30,130 bases of DNA from an uncultured Selenomonas sp. (GCA_900552565.1 USAK01000025.1:1-30130); one strand, 5' to 3'. Positions 1 through 8,223 are shown, counted from the first letter of the stretch. Translations and numbers: made by a program. The notes: generated from the sequence alone by a model not told the origin.

Positions 1-24
1 CGGTGTCTTGCGGCGACTTGTATT

Positions 25-53
25 ATATTACAGGAAAGCCCTGCGTTTGTCAA
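25..53 (-). promoter_or_regulatory. Sigma-70 promoter firing leftward out of the window
   Basis: On the minus strand a perfect -35 TTGACA (48-53) is followed after 17 bases by TAATAT (25-30), with an overlapping TATAAT (22-27). Its quality suggests a stable RNA or a highly expressed gene just outside the left edge; the target is not visible. Confidence 0.6.
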
Positions 54-76
54 CATCATTTTGTAAAAAGATAAAA

Positions 77-112
77 GAAATCCTCATCACTTAGACATGT
101 AATGAGGATTTC
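77..112 (-). terminator. Hairpin with T-rich tail, probable terminator
   Basis: A perfect 11-bp inverted repeat, GAAATCCTCAT (77-87) and ATGAGGATTTC (102-112), is followed on the minus strand by a T-rich run interrupted by A and C. It lies downstream of a short candidate ORF (132-233) and may be a back-up terminator behind ndh. The plus-strand tail is poor in T, so leftward function is favoured. Confidence 0.5.
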
Positions 113-131
113 TCCAATATTTGCTATTGCG

Positions 132-233
132 TCAGCCTATGGAGTTGTTTGGAGCTAACTTACGATGGACCTTCTGTATAGGATGCCCGTAAAGTCCTTC
201 TGCTTTTTTGAATACATCAATGTACAATAACAT
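132..233 (-). CDS. Candidate 33-residue small ORF, unrecognised
   Basis: An ATG at 233 opens a 33-codon frame ending in TGA at 132. An AAGGA lies 11 bases upstream, a weak but possible ribosome binding site. The product would be soluble and basic, with no signal peptide or membrane segment. It sits between the ndh terminator and the hairpin at 77-112, with no clear promoter of its own, so it would depend on read-through. It could equally be a random frame or the remnant of a larger gene. No family was recognised. Confidence 0.2.
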   Translation of the reverse strand: MLLYIDVFKKAEGLYGHPIQKVHRKLAPNNSIG

Positions 234-253
234 TACGTGTCTTTTTCCTTCAG

Positions 254-287
254 AAAAAACAGGCTGTCCCAAGAAGGAACAGCCTGT
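254..287 (-). terminator. Rho-independent terminator of ndh
   Basis: The 9-bp stem ACAGGCTGT (259-267) / ACAGCCTGT (279-287) is followed on the minus strand by six T residues. It begins 15 bases after the ndh stop codon. Confidence 0.85.
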
Positions 288-302
288 CCGCTAAGTTATA
301 AA

Positions 303-1565
303 TCAGTCCTGAATGTTTGTAATGATGCGGCCGAGACGCGTACCGGAGAAGAGGTTCCACGTCCATTTGATGGCAACGGTGAAGTTGGCATGGGCACCAG
401 CGAGGCGCAGGAGATGAACGAACATCCATGCGCACCAAGCGAGGAAGCCCGTCATCTGCGGATTGATTTTCGTCTTGTCGACAACGGCTTCGCCGCGGCC
501 AATCGTCGCCATGGAGCCGAGGTCTTTATAATGGAAGGTAGCAAGGTCATTCTGACCGCGGATGAGCTTCATGATGTTGTCATGAGCCGTCTGTGCCTGC
601 TGCATCGCAACCGGTGCAACCGTCGGCAGCGGGCGTTCCGTGCCGTGCTGGTAATGGGCGCAGTCGCCGATGGCAAAGACGCAGTCACTGCCTTCAACCT
701 GCAGTTTCTCGTTGACGATGATGCGGCCGCCGCGGTCCACTTCACCGCCGCAGTCCTTGATGAACGGCACGGCCTTGACGCCTGCAGCCCAGATGACTGT
801 AGCTGTCGGAATCGTGCTGCCGTCCTTGAGCTTGAGTTCCTGACCGTCATAATCCACAACCTGCGTGTTCAGCATGACATCGACGCCTTTCTTGCGCAGG
901 ACCTTGACGGCATGCTCACGCAGGTTCGGGGCAACCATCGGCAGGACATTCGGCGTAGCCTCGATGAGCTTGACCGAGACTTCGCTGAAATCGAGATGAT
1001 GGAATTCTTTCTGCTGAACGCCAAACAGCTCAGTCAGTGCACCGGACTCCTCAATGCCCGTCGGGCCGCCGCCGACAACGACAAATGTCAGCATGCGGCG
1101 GCGCTTCTCGGGGTCTTTTTCCTTATTGGCACGCTCGAACATATGCAGCACGTGATTGCGGATATGCAGGGCCTCCTGCAGTGTCTTCATGCCATAGGAG
1201 TTTTCCTCCACCGATTTCATGCCGAAGTAATTCGTCGTTGCACCAGCAGCAAGAATCAGATAATCGTATGGGAGCTCACCATGATTCGTCAGCAGGACTT
1301 TGCGCTCCTGGTCCACCCCCTGTGCTTTTGCCATGAAAAATTCCACATTCTTCGTCTTGCGGAAAAAGGAACGGACCGGATAAGCAATTTCATCCGTGTC
1401 AAGCACAGCCGTCGAAACCTGATACAGGAGCGGCTGGAACAGCTGAAAATTATGACGGTCAACTAAGGTGACGTCAACATCCTCTTTCGCAAAGAGCTTC
1501 GCCAGCTTGACGCCGCCAAAGCCTGCACCAACAATAACGATACGCGGTTTTTTCTGATCTGCCAT
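303..1565 (-). CDS. ndh: Type II NADH dehydrogenase (NDH-2)
   Basis: A single-subunit, non-proton-pumping NADH:quinone oxidoreductase that oxidises NADH at the inner face of the cytoplasmic membrane. The 420-residue length fits the family. The N-terminus holds the FAD-binding Rossmann loop GAGFGG (residues 13-18). A second dinucleotide loop (VVVGGGPTG) lies near residue 162 for NADH. An AIGDCAH flavin motif lies near residue 300, followed by the conserved GSMATIGRG region. The C-terminus has the hydrophobic, aromatic-rich stretch through which NDH-2 enzymes sit on the membrane. The ATG at 1565 follows GGGGAGGA at good distance. The gene appears monocistronic, with its own terminator and a long leader holding an attenuator-like hairpin. 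In an anaerobe its role would be NADH disposal to menaquinone or O2 scavenging (inference). Confidence 0.93.
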   Translation of the reverse strand: MADQKKPRIVIVGAGFGGVKLAKLFAKEDVDVTLVDRHNFQLFQPLLYQVSTAVLDTDEIAYPVRSFFRKTKNVEFFMAKAQGVDQERKVLLTNHGELPYDYLILAAGATTNYFGMKSVEENSYGMKTLQEALHIRNHVLHMFERANKEKDPEKRRRMLTFVVVGGGPTGIEESGALTELFGVQQKEFHHLDFSEVSVKLIEATPNVLPMVAPNLREHAVKVLRKKGVDVMLNTQVVDYDGQELKLKDGSTIPTATVIWAAGVKAVPFIKDCGGEVDRGGRIIVNEKLQVEGSDCVFAIGDCAHYQHGTERPLPTVAPVAMQQAQTAHDNIMKLIRGQNDLATFHYKDLGSMATIGRGEAVVDKTKINPQMTGFLAWCAWMFVHLLRLAGAHANFTVAIKWTWNLFSGTRLGRIITNIQD

Positions 1566-1643
1566 GATAAGTCCTCCCCTAAGACAATCTCTGCGAATAA
1601 ATGCACAATTGTAGTGAAAGTGAAAAAAATAACTTTATCCCGC

Positions 1644-1707
1644 AAAAAAAAGCGAGATTACGTGCTCTGCTTTCACGTATTCCCTAGACCCAATCCAGAT
1701 AATCCGC
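1644..1707 (-). promoter_or_regulatory. Attenuator-like structure in the ndh leader
   Basis: Read on the minus strand, GCGGATT (1701-1707) can pair with AATC-T-CGC (1652-1659, one bulged base), directly followed by eight T residues (1644-1651). Inside is a second stem, TACGTG/CACGTA (1674-1679 with 1659-1664), which competes for two bases with the outer stem. This is the layout of an intrinsic terminator about 80 bases upstream of the ndh start codon. It matches no riboswitch class I could recognise. Protein-dependent attenuation or an accidental structure remain possible. Confidence 0.45.
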
Positions 1708-1755
1708 AAGAACGTGCTTTTTTTAACTTATCAATTTACAACCCTATTGCCCTTA

Positions 1756-1801
1756 TCAGATTATCTGACTTTTATAATAGCACGTTCCCTATATATTGCA
1801 A
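1756..1801 (-). promoter_or_regulatory. Probable ndh promoter with palindrome at the start site
   Basis: On the minus strand TTGCAA (1796-1801), a 16-base spacer and TATTAT (1774-1779) form a fair sigma-70 promoter, predicting a leader of about 200 bases. A 13-bp palindrome, TCAGAT-T-ATCTGA (1756-1768), lies over the predicted start site and could bind a repressor. The rest of the 398-base rpoN-ndh gap is AT-rich, and I see no gene in it. Confidence 0.45.
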
Positions 1802-1913
1802 GAACTTTTGCGTATTTTTTCACAAAGTTATTGTTTCGCATCATTTTTCTGTCTATTTTGATTTTGTTTCTGTTTCCTGCATCATGAGTATATATTTCAT
1901 GCATAGAAGGAAT

Positions 1914-1939
1914 AACAAAATGGCCTGCCATCTGGCAGG
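1914..1939 (-). terminator. Probable rpoN terminator
   Basis: The stem CCTGCC/GGCAGG with a four-base loop (1924-1939) is followed on the minus strand by CCATTTTGTT, a short imperfect T tract. It starts 25 bases beyond the rpoN stop. Confidence 0.6.
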
Positions 1940-1963
1940 TCTGATTCATCATAGAAATGCCCC

Positions 1964-3361
1964 TCAGTAGCGTCTGCGTTTCACCGACGAGGCAAAACCG
2001 AGCTGTTCACGGTATTTCATGACCGTACGACGCGAAAGAGACATGCCCTGCTCCTTGAGCAGGACGCAGAGCTTCTGGTCAGAAAGAGGCTTTCGTGCGT
2101 CTTCTGCCTCGATAAGCTTCTGAATGGCCGCTTTGGCCTGCGCGGCTGCGACTTCTTCCCCATCGGCTGACCTGACGCTGCGCGACGTGAAGAACGTGCG
2201 CAGGGCAACGAGGCCGTTGGGCAGTTCGGCGTATTTATTGGCCACGGCACGGCTGACGGTCGATTCGTGTACGCCGATGGCATCGGCAACGTCCCTCATC
2301 GTCATGGGCCGCAGGAAGGCCGGTCCCTTCGCGAGGTACTCCGGCTGGCGGCGCACGATTTCCTCGACGACATGGCGGATGGTTGTGCGGCGCTGCTCGA
2401 TGCTGTTGATAAGCCACGAAGCCGCATGCAGACGGCTGGTGATGTATTTCTTTGTCATTTTGTCAAATGCGTCTGCCTGACGATAAAGCGCGGAGATATG
2501 GAGCTGCGGTACATCGCCGTCTTCGAGCTCCACGCGGTAATGGATGCGGCCAGCCTCATCCTCTTCGCGGCGCACGATGACATCCGGCGTGATATAGGCC
2601 GGCTCACCGCTGCTATAGGCAGCACCGGGCTTGGGGTCAAGACGGCGCACGATATCGATAGCCATCTGCACCTCGGCAGGCTCTGCTTTTTCTGCCGCAG
2701 CAATCTCTTTAAGATGATGCAGGGCGACCTCATCGAGATGGCGGTCGATGACAGCAGCGACAAGGCCTTCATAGATGCCCTGACGCTTGGCCTGCAGGCG
2801 CAGACACTCAGAAAGGTCCCGTGCCCCGACGCCGGCAGGGTCAAAGCCCTGAATGACGGCGAGGACACTCTCAGCTTCTTCAAGGTCTGTCTGCAGCGTG
2901 CGCGCTGCTTCTGCCAATGGCAGGGTCAGATAACCGCGGTTATCGAGAGAGCCGATGAGAAAAACGGCCATGGCACGTTCTTTTTCCTCATGAAAGGCAA
3001 ATTTCGCCTGTTCGAGCAGTTCTTCCTCCAGGCTCATATGCAGAGGTGCCGCTGCATCGAAATGTTTTTCCGTATCATCGGCAAAATACGACGGCTGTTT
3101 GCCGCCGCCGTCAAGATAATCGGCTAAAGCAGCGACATTGCCGGCCTGCAGTGCGTCGGCAGCTGCGCCGCGGCCCTGCAGATAAGACTCTCCTGCAGGA
3201 TAATCCATCTCCAGCACGGGGTTCTCCAAATATTCTTTTTCAATAACCGCGCGCAAGTCCTGTGCCGAAAGCTGCAGAATCTGGATGGCCTGCTGCATCT
3301 GCATTGTCATCGTCAGATGCTGCGACATGGTCATGCTCAGTGCCTGTTCGATGAGGGACAC
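1964..3361 (-). CDS. rpoN: RNA polymerase sigma-54 factor
   Basis: The alternative sigma factor that binds -24/-12 promoters and needs an AAA+ activator to open them. The 465-residue protein has the glutamine/leucine-rich region I (residues 10-45, with MQQAIQILQLS) contacted by activators. A core-binding middle region follows, then a helix-turn-helix (DVADAIGVHESTVSRAV). The C-terminal RpoN box, SRRTVMKYREQLG, reads the -24 element. The start is unusual: GTG at 3361 directly abuts AAGGAG, so the working Shine-Dalgarno is probably the AAGGGG six bases further upstream. The only other early start, the ATG at codon 10, would cut into region I. The gene has its own promoter and is separated from hexokinase by a terminator. 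A matching sigma-54 promoter and a LevR activator are in this same window (near 18.0-21.1 kb). Confidence 0.96.
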   Translation of the reverse strand: MSLIEQALSMTMSQHLTMTMQMQQAIQILQLSAQDLRAVIEKEYLENPVLEMDYPAGESYLQGRGAAADALQAGNVAALADYLDGGGKQPSYFADDTEKHFDAAAPLHMSLEEELLEQAKFAFHEEKERAMAVFLIGSLDNRGYLTLPLAEAARTLQTDLEEAESVLAVIQGFDPAGVGARDLSECLRLQAKRQGIYEGLVAAVIDRHLDEVALHHLKEIAAAEKAEPAEVQMAIDIVRRLDPKPGAAYSSGEPAYITPDVIVRREEDEAGRIHYRVELEDGDVPQLHISALYRQADAFDKMTKKYITSRLHAASWLINSIEQRRTTIRHVVEEIVRRQPEYLAKGPAFLRPMTMRDVADAIGVHESTVSRAVANKYAELPNGLVALRTFFTSRSVRSADGEEVAAAQAKAAIQKLIEAEDARKPLSDQKLCVLLKEQGMSLSRRTVMKYREQLGFASSVKRRRY

Positions 3362-3411
3362 CTCCTTCCCCTTTGCTGTTCTGTGTAATTTCTCACGGAT
3401 TCGATTTATTC

Positions 3412-3417
3412 ATTATA
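3412..3417 (-). promoter_or_regulatory. Extended -10 promoter for rpoN
   Basis: TGATATAAT on the minus strand gives a perfect TATAAT with the extended TG. No good -35 is seen. It lies 51 bases upstream of the rpoN start and just past the hexokinase terminator. Confidence 0.55.
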
Positions 3418-3441
3418 TCATGAAAACCACTGAATTCACAT

Positions 3442-3479
3442 AAAAATCCGCTGCTGCCCAAAGCGGACAGCAGCGGATT
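3442..3479 (-). terminator. Strong terminator after hexokinase
   Basis: A perfect 12-bp stem AATCCGCTGCTG/CAGCAGCGGATT with an 11-base loop is followed on the minus strand by T residues. It lies 36 bases beyond the hexokinase stop. Confidence 0.9.
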
Positions 3480-3515
3480 CTCTAGAAGCACCAGCAGCGT
3501 CAACGTACAAATTAA

Positions 3516-4811
3516 TTAATCCTGTTCCTTCGACATGGCAGCAGCGATGGCCGCACCAAGGCCGGAACCGCCATTTTCAAGAACTGTGTCAACATTTGCA
3601 GCCGACTCGCCGAGCAGCTCGGAAAGGGCGCGCATGATATTTTCCTTAGCCAGCGGCATCTTCTCATAGACGGAGCCGTCGATGGCAATGTGCTGCTTCT
3701 TGATGGCATCATCGCCGGCGAGCTGCCAGATGATGCCGACATACGTAGCCGTGACGAGGCGGGCAGAGCGGACAACGATGGCCGAAGCGAGCTCCTGCAG
3801 GCGCTGCAGGTCAACTTCTTCGAGGTCATGACCAGTCTTGGCCTTGATGATGCGGCTGACTTCCGTCAGACCGGCCGTCTCATCGACGATGATGTTCGAC
3901 ATGTCGATGCTCGTGAAGCCGTACTTCTTGCCCTTTTCACCGAGGAGCTCGGCGATGGCCATGCCGAAGAGCTCGCCCATGTAGCGGCCGGAGACCATCT
4001 TCTCAAGGCGCTGCTCGCCCGGTTTCTCGGAGCCGGCATCAAATTCTGCATCAAAGCGGTTGGGCACGAGCTTGCTGAAGCCGCCCGACTCGAGATTCAG
4101 GATCATCGGGCGTTCTGCCTTGCCGATGAACGGCTCGAAGTAACACGTATTGTGGCCCGTCGCATAGATGGAGCCGATGTACGTATTGGCCTGCTTGTAA
4201 GCAGCAGCGAGCAGGACAGCGACCGTATCGTTGATAACGGCCGTCGGCTCGACGTTGTCGATGCCCTGGCGGTGCAGCGCTTCTTTGAGAAGGTCGTTGA
4301 CGACTTTGCCTTCAACGCCTTTCGTCGCGAATTCCTTCGTCCAGATAATCAGCTTGGCATTGTAAAGGTCCGTCTGTTCCGACGGGAAGGAGAAGGTATG
4401 GCCGAGCAGATACTTCGTCTCATGGTCGCCTTCGATGGCTTCGTCGACGAGTTCCGCGATGAAGTCAAACTGTTCTTCGGCTGTCGAGCCTTCGCCGACA
4501 AAGTCATAGACACCATCAACGCGCAGCGGTTTAGCGACTTTCTTCAGGACCTCGAATTTGCCATGGCCGTCGAGGCGGATGCGCAGGACGCGGACGTTCG
4601 TGCCGCCAAAGTCAAGTGCGAGGTATTCGCCCGTCTCTTCGCCAGTCGGCAGGCCGACATACGATTTGAGCATGCGCAGCGACGATTCATCCGGATTGTC
4701 AAGGCCTTTGCGCAGGTCATAACGGAAGTCAGCCGCGACTTCATGAAGACGCGTGCCGTCCACCTTGAACTCCTCGACGATGTCTGCAAACTGGTTCTTG
4801 TCAAATGCCAT
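3516..4811 (-). CDS. Hexokinase, eukaryote-type family
   Basis: ATP-dependent phosphorylation of glucose or a related hexose at C6, feeding glycolysis from unphosphorylated sugar. Its 431 residues match the eukaryotic hexokinase family (Hexokinase_1 + Hexokinase_2) rather than the shorter ROK or Glk bacterial kinases. LDFGGTN (66-72) is the phosphate-1 loop. GHTFSFPSEQ (137-146) corresponds to the sugar-binding LGFTFSFP motif. INDTVAVL (193-200) carries the catalytic Asp195. A glycine-rich adenosine segment (NGGSGLGAA) is near the C-terminus. The ATG at 4811 follows GGGGAAGG. It lies 45 bases downstream of the ABC-F gene with no promoter seen between, so they are probably co-transcribed, ending at the strong terminator. 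Substrate range cannot be read from sequence. Confidence 0.9.
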   Translation of the reverse strand: MAFDKNQFADIVEEFKVDGTRLHEVAADFRYDLRKGLDNPDESSLRMLKSYVGLPTGEETGEYLALDFGGTNVRVLRIRLDGHGKFEVLKKVAKPLRVDGVYDFVGEGSTAEEQFDFIAELVDEAIEGDHETKYLLGHTFSFPSEQTDLYNAKLIIWTKEFATKGVEGKVVNDLLKEALHRQGIDNVEPTAVINDTVAVLLAAAYKQANTYIGSIYATGHNTCYFEPFIGKAERPMILNLESGGFSKLVPNRFDAEFDAGSEKPGEQRLEKMVSGRYMGELFGMAIAELLGEKGKKYGFTSIDMSNIIVDETAGLTEVSRIIKAKTGHDLEEVDLQRLQELASAIVVRSARLVTATYVGIIWQLAGDDAIKKQHIAIDGSVYEKMPLAKENIMRALSELLGESAANVDTVLENGGSGLGAAIAAAMSKEQD

Positions 4812-4856
4812 GATTACCTTCCCCTTTATATATAGATAGAATAAATGATTAGCATG

Positions 4857-6770
4857 TTAATCCTGATGTTCCGCGATTTCCTCAAGATAAGCCCAACGTT
4901 CCATCAGATGGTCGAGCTCAGAGGAAAGACGCGTTTCCTCGCGGCCGAGCTCGGCAAGGCGCGTGTAGTCGGTCGCGGCCTGCTGCATTTCGAGGCGTAC
5001 GACCTTGAGCTCCCCTTCCTTGCTCGCGATGACGCCTTCGATTTCTGCGTATTCCTTCTGTTCGCCAAAGCTCAGGCGCTTTTTGGCCTGACGCTGCGGA
5101 CGTTCGGACGCTTTCGGCTTCTCGTGCTCCTCCACTTTTTTCGGTGCAGGCTCTGCCGCGGCTTTCTCTGCCTCTTCCTCGCGTTCCTTCTCCTTGTAGT
5201 AGCTGTAGCCGCCCGCGTACATGCGCAGGCTGCCATCCGGCTGGTAGACAAAGACCTTATCGGCCAGACGGTCGACAAAGAAACGGTCGTGTGAAACGAA
5301 GATGATGGCGCCGCGGAAATCATCGATGAACGATTCGAGCACGGACATCGTCTCAAGGTCGAGGTCATTCGTCGGCTCATCAAGCAGCAGGACGTTCGGC
5401 TCTTCCATGAGGATGCGCAGCAGGAAAAGACGGCGCTTCTCGCCGCCAGACAGCCTTGCGATTGGCGTCCACTGCAGCTCCCCCGGGAACAGAAAACGCT
5501 CCATGAGCTCTTTGGCAGAGATGCGCGAGCCGTCGGCCAAGGTAATGGACCTTGCGGCTTCCTGAATGTATTCGATGGCGCGCAGGCGCTCGTCCATTTC
5601 AACGGCGCGCTGCGTGAAATAGCCGATTTTGACGGTCTGACCAATCGTCACTGTGCCCTGTGTCGGCTGCAGCCGTCCTGCGAAGATGTTCAGGAGCGTC
5701 GATTTGCCCGTGCCGTTGCGGCCGAGGATGGCCACGCGGTCATTGCGCAGGACCGTATAGGAAAAATCCTTGATGATCGTACGGCCGCCGACTTCATAGC
5801 CGACATGGTCAAGCTCGATGACGGTGCGGCCGAGGCGGCTGCCCGCCAGGCCGATTTCCACCGTGCTGCGGTCGAGGTCGACTTTCTTGTTCTTGACTTC
5901 CTCGTAGCGCTCGATGCGGGCCCGCTGTTTTGTCGAACGGGCCTGTGCGCCGCGGCGCAGCCATTTGAGCTCATTGCGCAGGAAATTCTGACGTTTCTGC
6001 TCGCTGGCTTCCTCGCGCTCGATACGCGCTTCCTTCTGTTCCAGGAACGAAGAATAGTTGCCCGTGTACGTGTAGGCACTGCCCTTATCGAGTTCAAGGA
6101 TTTTCGTCGCCGTGTTGTCAAGAAAATAGCGGTCATGCGTGACCATCAAAAGAGCGCCTTTCTGGCCCTTGAGGTATTCCTCAAGCCACGCGATGGTCTC
6201 ACTGTCGAGATGGTTCGTCGGCTCGTCAAGCAGCAGGAGATCGCAGGGCTGAATAAGCGCCGTCGCAAGGGCCAATCTTTTCTGCTGACCGCCCGAAAGC
6301 GTGCCGGCCTTAACCGTATAATCGCCGATGCCGAGCTTCTGCAGAACCGTCTTGGCCGTGCTTTCGACCTGCCAGCCATCGAGTTCATCGATTTTTTCCG
6401 CATACTTCATGATGCGCTGCTGGATTTTCGGGTCATCCGGCGCCTTCTGCGACTCCGCGAGGGCCAGCTCGTAGCCGCGCAGGGCATCCATCAGCGGCGT
6501 CATGCCGCGAAAGACTTCCATCAGCACGGTATTTTCGGGATTAAAGACCTTGTCCTGTGCTAAGTACTCGATGCGCAGGCCGCGCATTGTGACCATCGTG
6601 CCGTCATCGACAGGCACGAGGCCGGCAATGGCCTTGAGGAACGTCGACTTGCCCGTGCCGTTGACACCGACAATGCCGACTTTGTCGCCAGCGTCCATGC
6701 TGAGATTGACACCGGCGAACAGCTGCTTCTCGCCATAACTCTTTGTGAAATTTTCGAGTGTAATGATCAT
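4857..6770 (-). CDS. uup: ABC-F family ATPase, Uup-like
   Basis: A soluble tandem ATPase with no membrane domain. ABC-F proteins act on the ribosome (E site), and Uup members are also linked to branched DNA intermediates. Domain 1 has Walker A GVNGTGKS (35-42), signature LSGGQQKR (158-165) and Walker B LLLDEPTN (178-185). A linker rich in Arg/Lys/Glu (about 245-300) is the arm/P-site-tRNA-interaction region. Domain 2 repeats GRNGTGKS, LSGGEKRR and LLLDEPTNDLD. The last 90 residues are a charged coiled coil (KKRLSFGEQKEYAEIEG), which with the length of 637 points to Uup rather than EttA. The ATG at 6770 follows AGGAAG. It is not obviously an antibiotic-resistance type. Confidence 0.88.
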   Translation of the reverse strand: MIITLENFTKSYGEKQLFAGVNLSMDAGDKVGIVGVNGTGKSTFLKAIAGLVPVDDGTMVTMRGLRIEYLAQDKVFNPENTVLMEVFRGMTPLMDALRGYELALAESQKAPDDPKIQQRIMKYAEKIDELDGWQVESTAKTVLQKLGIGDYTVKAGTLSGGQQKRLALATALIQPCDLLLLDEPTNHLDSETIAWLEEYLKGQKGALLMVTHDRYFLDNTATKILELDKGSAYTYTGNYSSFLEQKEARIEREEASEQKRQNFLRNELKWLRRGAQARSTKQRARIERYEEVKNKKVDLDRSTVEIGLAGSRLGRTVIELDHVGYEVGGRTIIKDFSYTVLRNDRVAILGRNGTGKSTLLNIFAGRLQPTQGTVTIGQTVKIGYFTQRAVEMDERLRAIEYIQEAARSITLADGSRISAKELMERFLFPGELQWTPIARLSGGEKRRLFLLRILMEEPNVLLLDEPTNDLDLETMSVLESFIDDFRGAIIFVSHDRFFVDRLADKVFVYQPDGSLRMYAGGYSYYKEKEREEEAEKAAAEPAPKKVEEHEKPKASERPQRQAKKRLSFGEQKEYAEIEGVIASKEGELKVVRLEMQQAATDYTRLAELGREETRLSSELDHLMERWAYLEEIAEHQD

Positions 6771-6805
6771 CTATTATCTTCCTGTTTCCATCAGATACGT
6801 CTTTA

Positions 6806-6811
6806 TTATAC
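6806..6811 (-). promoter_or_regulatory. Probable -10 element for the ABC-F gene
   Basis: GGTATAATAAAG on the minus strand gives a perfect TATAAT about 40 bases upstream of the ABC-F start, but the -35 is poor. It would allow ABC-F and hexokinase to be transcribed apart from the upstream genes. Confidence 0.4.
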
Positions 6812-6882
6812 CGTTTTCATCCTGAAATTCCTAGTACAGGAAATGAAATGAGATTCTTATGCTTTATGCTGATACGCCAGCC

Positions 6883-8223
6883 TTATTGGGGCATATCGAC
6901 GATTTCATCGTGTTCTTCTTTCAGGTCTTCCGCACAGTGAATCAGCACGCGCGTGATACGTACGCCGTCGACTTCTTCGACGTAGAACGTATTGCCGCCC
7001 GACGCTGCCATCTGGCCGACGCGCGGCGTCTGGCCAATCTGGTCATAGAGCCAGCCGCCGATGGTATCGACATCTTCATCTTCGATGCGAATCTCAAGAA
7101 TATCTTCAAGTTCCTCAAGCAGCATCTTGGCATCGACCGAGAAGATGCGTTTGCCGCGGCGTTCGGCCGTCGGACGCTCTTCATCAAATTCATCCTGAAT
7201 GTCGCCGACGATTTCCTCGACGATATCCTCAATCGTCACCATGCCGGCCGTGCCGCCGTATTCGTCGACGACAATGGCCATCTGCGAACGCTGTTTCTGC
7301 ATCGTTTTGAGAAGAACGCTGACGTCCATGCTCTCCGGCACAATCAGGGCCTTGCGCGCCAGACGGCGCAGATTCGGCTTTCTCCCCTCGGCCATGACGC
7401 GCATGAGGTCCTTGACATGCAGGAAGCCGACGATATGGTCCTTATCCTCGCGGCAGATTGGGTAGCGCGTGAGCTGTTCCTCAAGAATGGTATTGAGGTT
7501 TTCTTCCATGGAATCCTCAAGGTACAGGCAGATCATATCCGTACGCGGCGTCATGATTTCGCGGACGTTAAGGTCGGTGAAGTCAAAGACATTATCGACA
7601 AAGTCAACTTCCGTATCGTCGATGAGGCCCTGACGGTGGCTTTCCTCCATGAGCAGGCGGATTTCTTCTTCGGTATGAGCATCATCACCTTCCGATGCCG
7701 TGTGAAAGCCCAGACGATGGGCCACCCAGTTGGCCACGTGATTGAGCAGCCAGACAAAAGGGTACATGACACGCTGGAAAATCAGCATAGGCAGTGCGAC
7801 ATTCAGCATGATTTTCTCGACGTTCTGGATAGCCATCGTCTTTGGCGTGAGTTCGCCGAGCACGATATGCATGCCCGTGATGATGGAAAAGGCCAGCGCC
7901 AAAGAAATCGTGTGGCCAATGGCATCATCGAGCCCCAGCATATGCGTAATCGGCAGGATGAGCGTGGCCACAGCAGGTTCACCGACCCAGCCTAAGCCAA
8001 GGGAAGCGAGCGTAATACCGAGCTGTGTCACGGAAAGAGAGGCATCGAGATGGTCCGTGAGTTTCTTAGCGTACTTCGCCTGACGGCTCCCCTCCTGTAT
8101 CAGCGTCTCAAGGCGCGACGGGCGTATCTTGACGCACGAAAACTCTGCCGCGACAAAGAAACCATTCATCGCGATGAGAAAGAGAACAAGCAGTAACTGA
8201 AATAATATGGGCACGATGTCCAC
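6883..8223 (-). CDS. CNNM/HlyC (CorC)-type CBS-domain membrane protein
   Basis: A membrane protein of the DUF21-CBS-CorC_HlyC family, members of which are implicated in Mg2+/Co2+ or other divalent-cation transport. The N-terminal DUF21 domain has hydrophobic segments at about residues 3-25 (LLLVLFLIAMNG), 60-85, 100-120 and 130-150, with the typical GITLASLGLGWVGEPA. Two CBS domains follow (from about residue 205, including the DEYGGTAGMVTIEDIVEEIVG signature), then a C-terminal CorC_HlyC domain. I place the start at the GTG at 8223 because AGGAGG (8234-8239) lies 10 bases before it. A TTG ten codons upstream would put that Shine-Dalgarno inside the gene. This gives 446 residues. It lies 51 bases after the helicase gene, probably in the same transcript. 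The transported ion is not known. Confidence 0.88.
   Translation of the reverse strand: MDIVPILFQLLLVLFLIAMNGFFVAAEFSCVKIRPSRLETLIQEGSRQAKYAKKLTDHLDASLSVTQLGITLASLGLGWVGEPAVATLILPITHMLGLDDAIGHTISLALAFSIITGMHIVLGELTPKTMAIQNVEKIMLNVALPMLIFQRVMYPFVWLLNHVANWVAHRLGFHTASEGDDAHTEEEIRLLMEESHRQGLIDDTEVDFVDNVFDFTDLNVREIMTPRTDMICLYLEDSMEENLNTILEEQLTRYPICREDKDHIVGFLHVKDLMRVMAEGRKPNLRRLARKALIVPESMDVSVLLKTMQKQRSQMAIVVDEYGGTAGMVTIEDIVEEIVGDIQDEFDEERPTAERRGKRIFSVDAKMLLEELEDILEIRIEDEDVDTIGGWLYDQIGQTPRVGQMAASGGNTFYVEEVDGVRITRVLIHCAEDLKEEHDEIVDMPQ

Noticed and set aside
237..1466. A 409-codon plus-strand frame opposite ndh
   Set aside because: Same codon-bias shadow; it has no plausible ribosome binding site and runs across the ndh terminator.
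1681..1707. Resemblance of the ndh leader (TCTAGGG) to the guanidine-I riboswitch
   Set aside because: Only a few bases agree; the conserved ACTGGTCCGAGAGA block is absent and ndh is not a guanidine gene.
1761..1952. A 63-codon minus-strand frame in the rpoN-ndh gap
   Set aside because: It is AT-rich and lacks a ribosome binding site. It starts in the rpoN terminator region and overlaps the predicted ndh promoter.
3690..4835. A 381-codon plus-strand frame opposite hexokinase
   Set aside because: Shadow frame with no start signals; the hexokinase frame carries all catalytic motifs.
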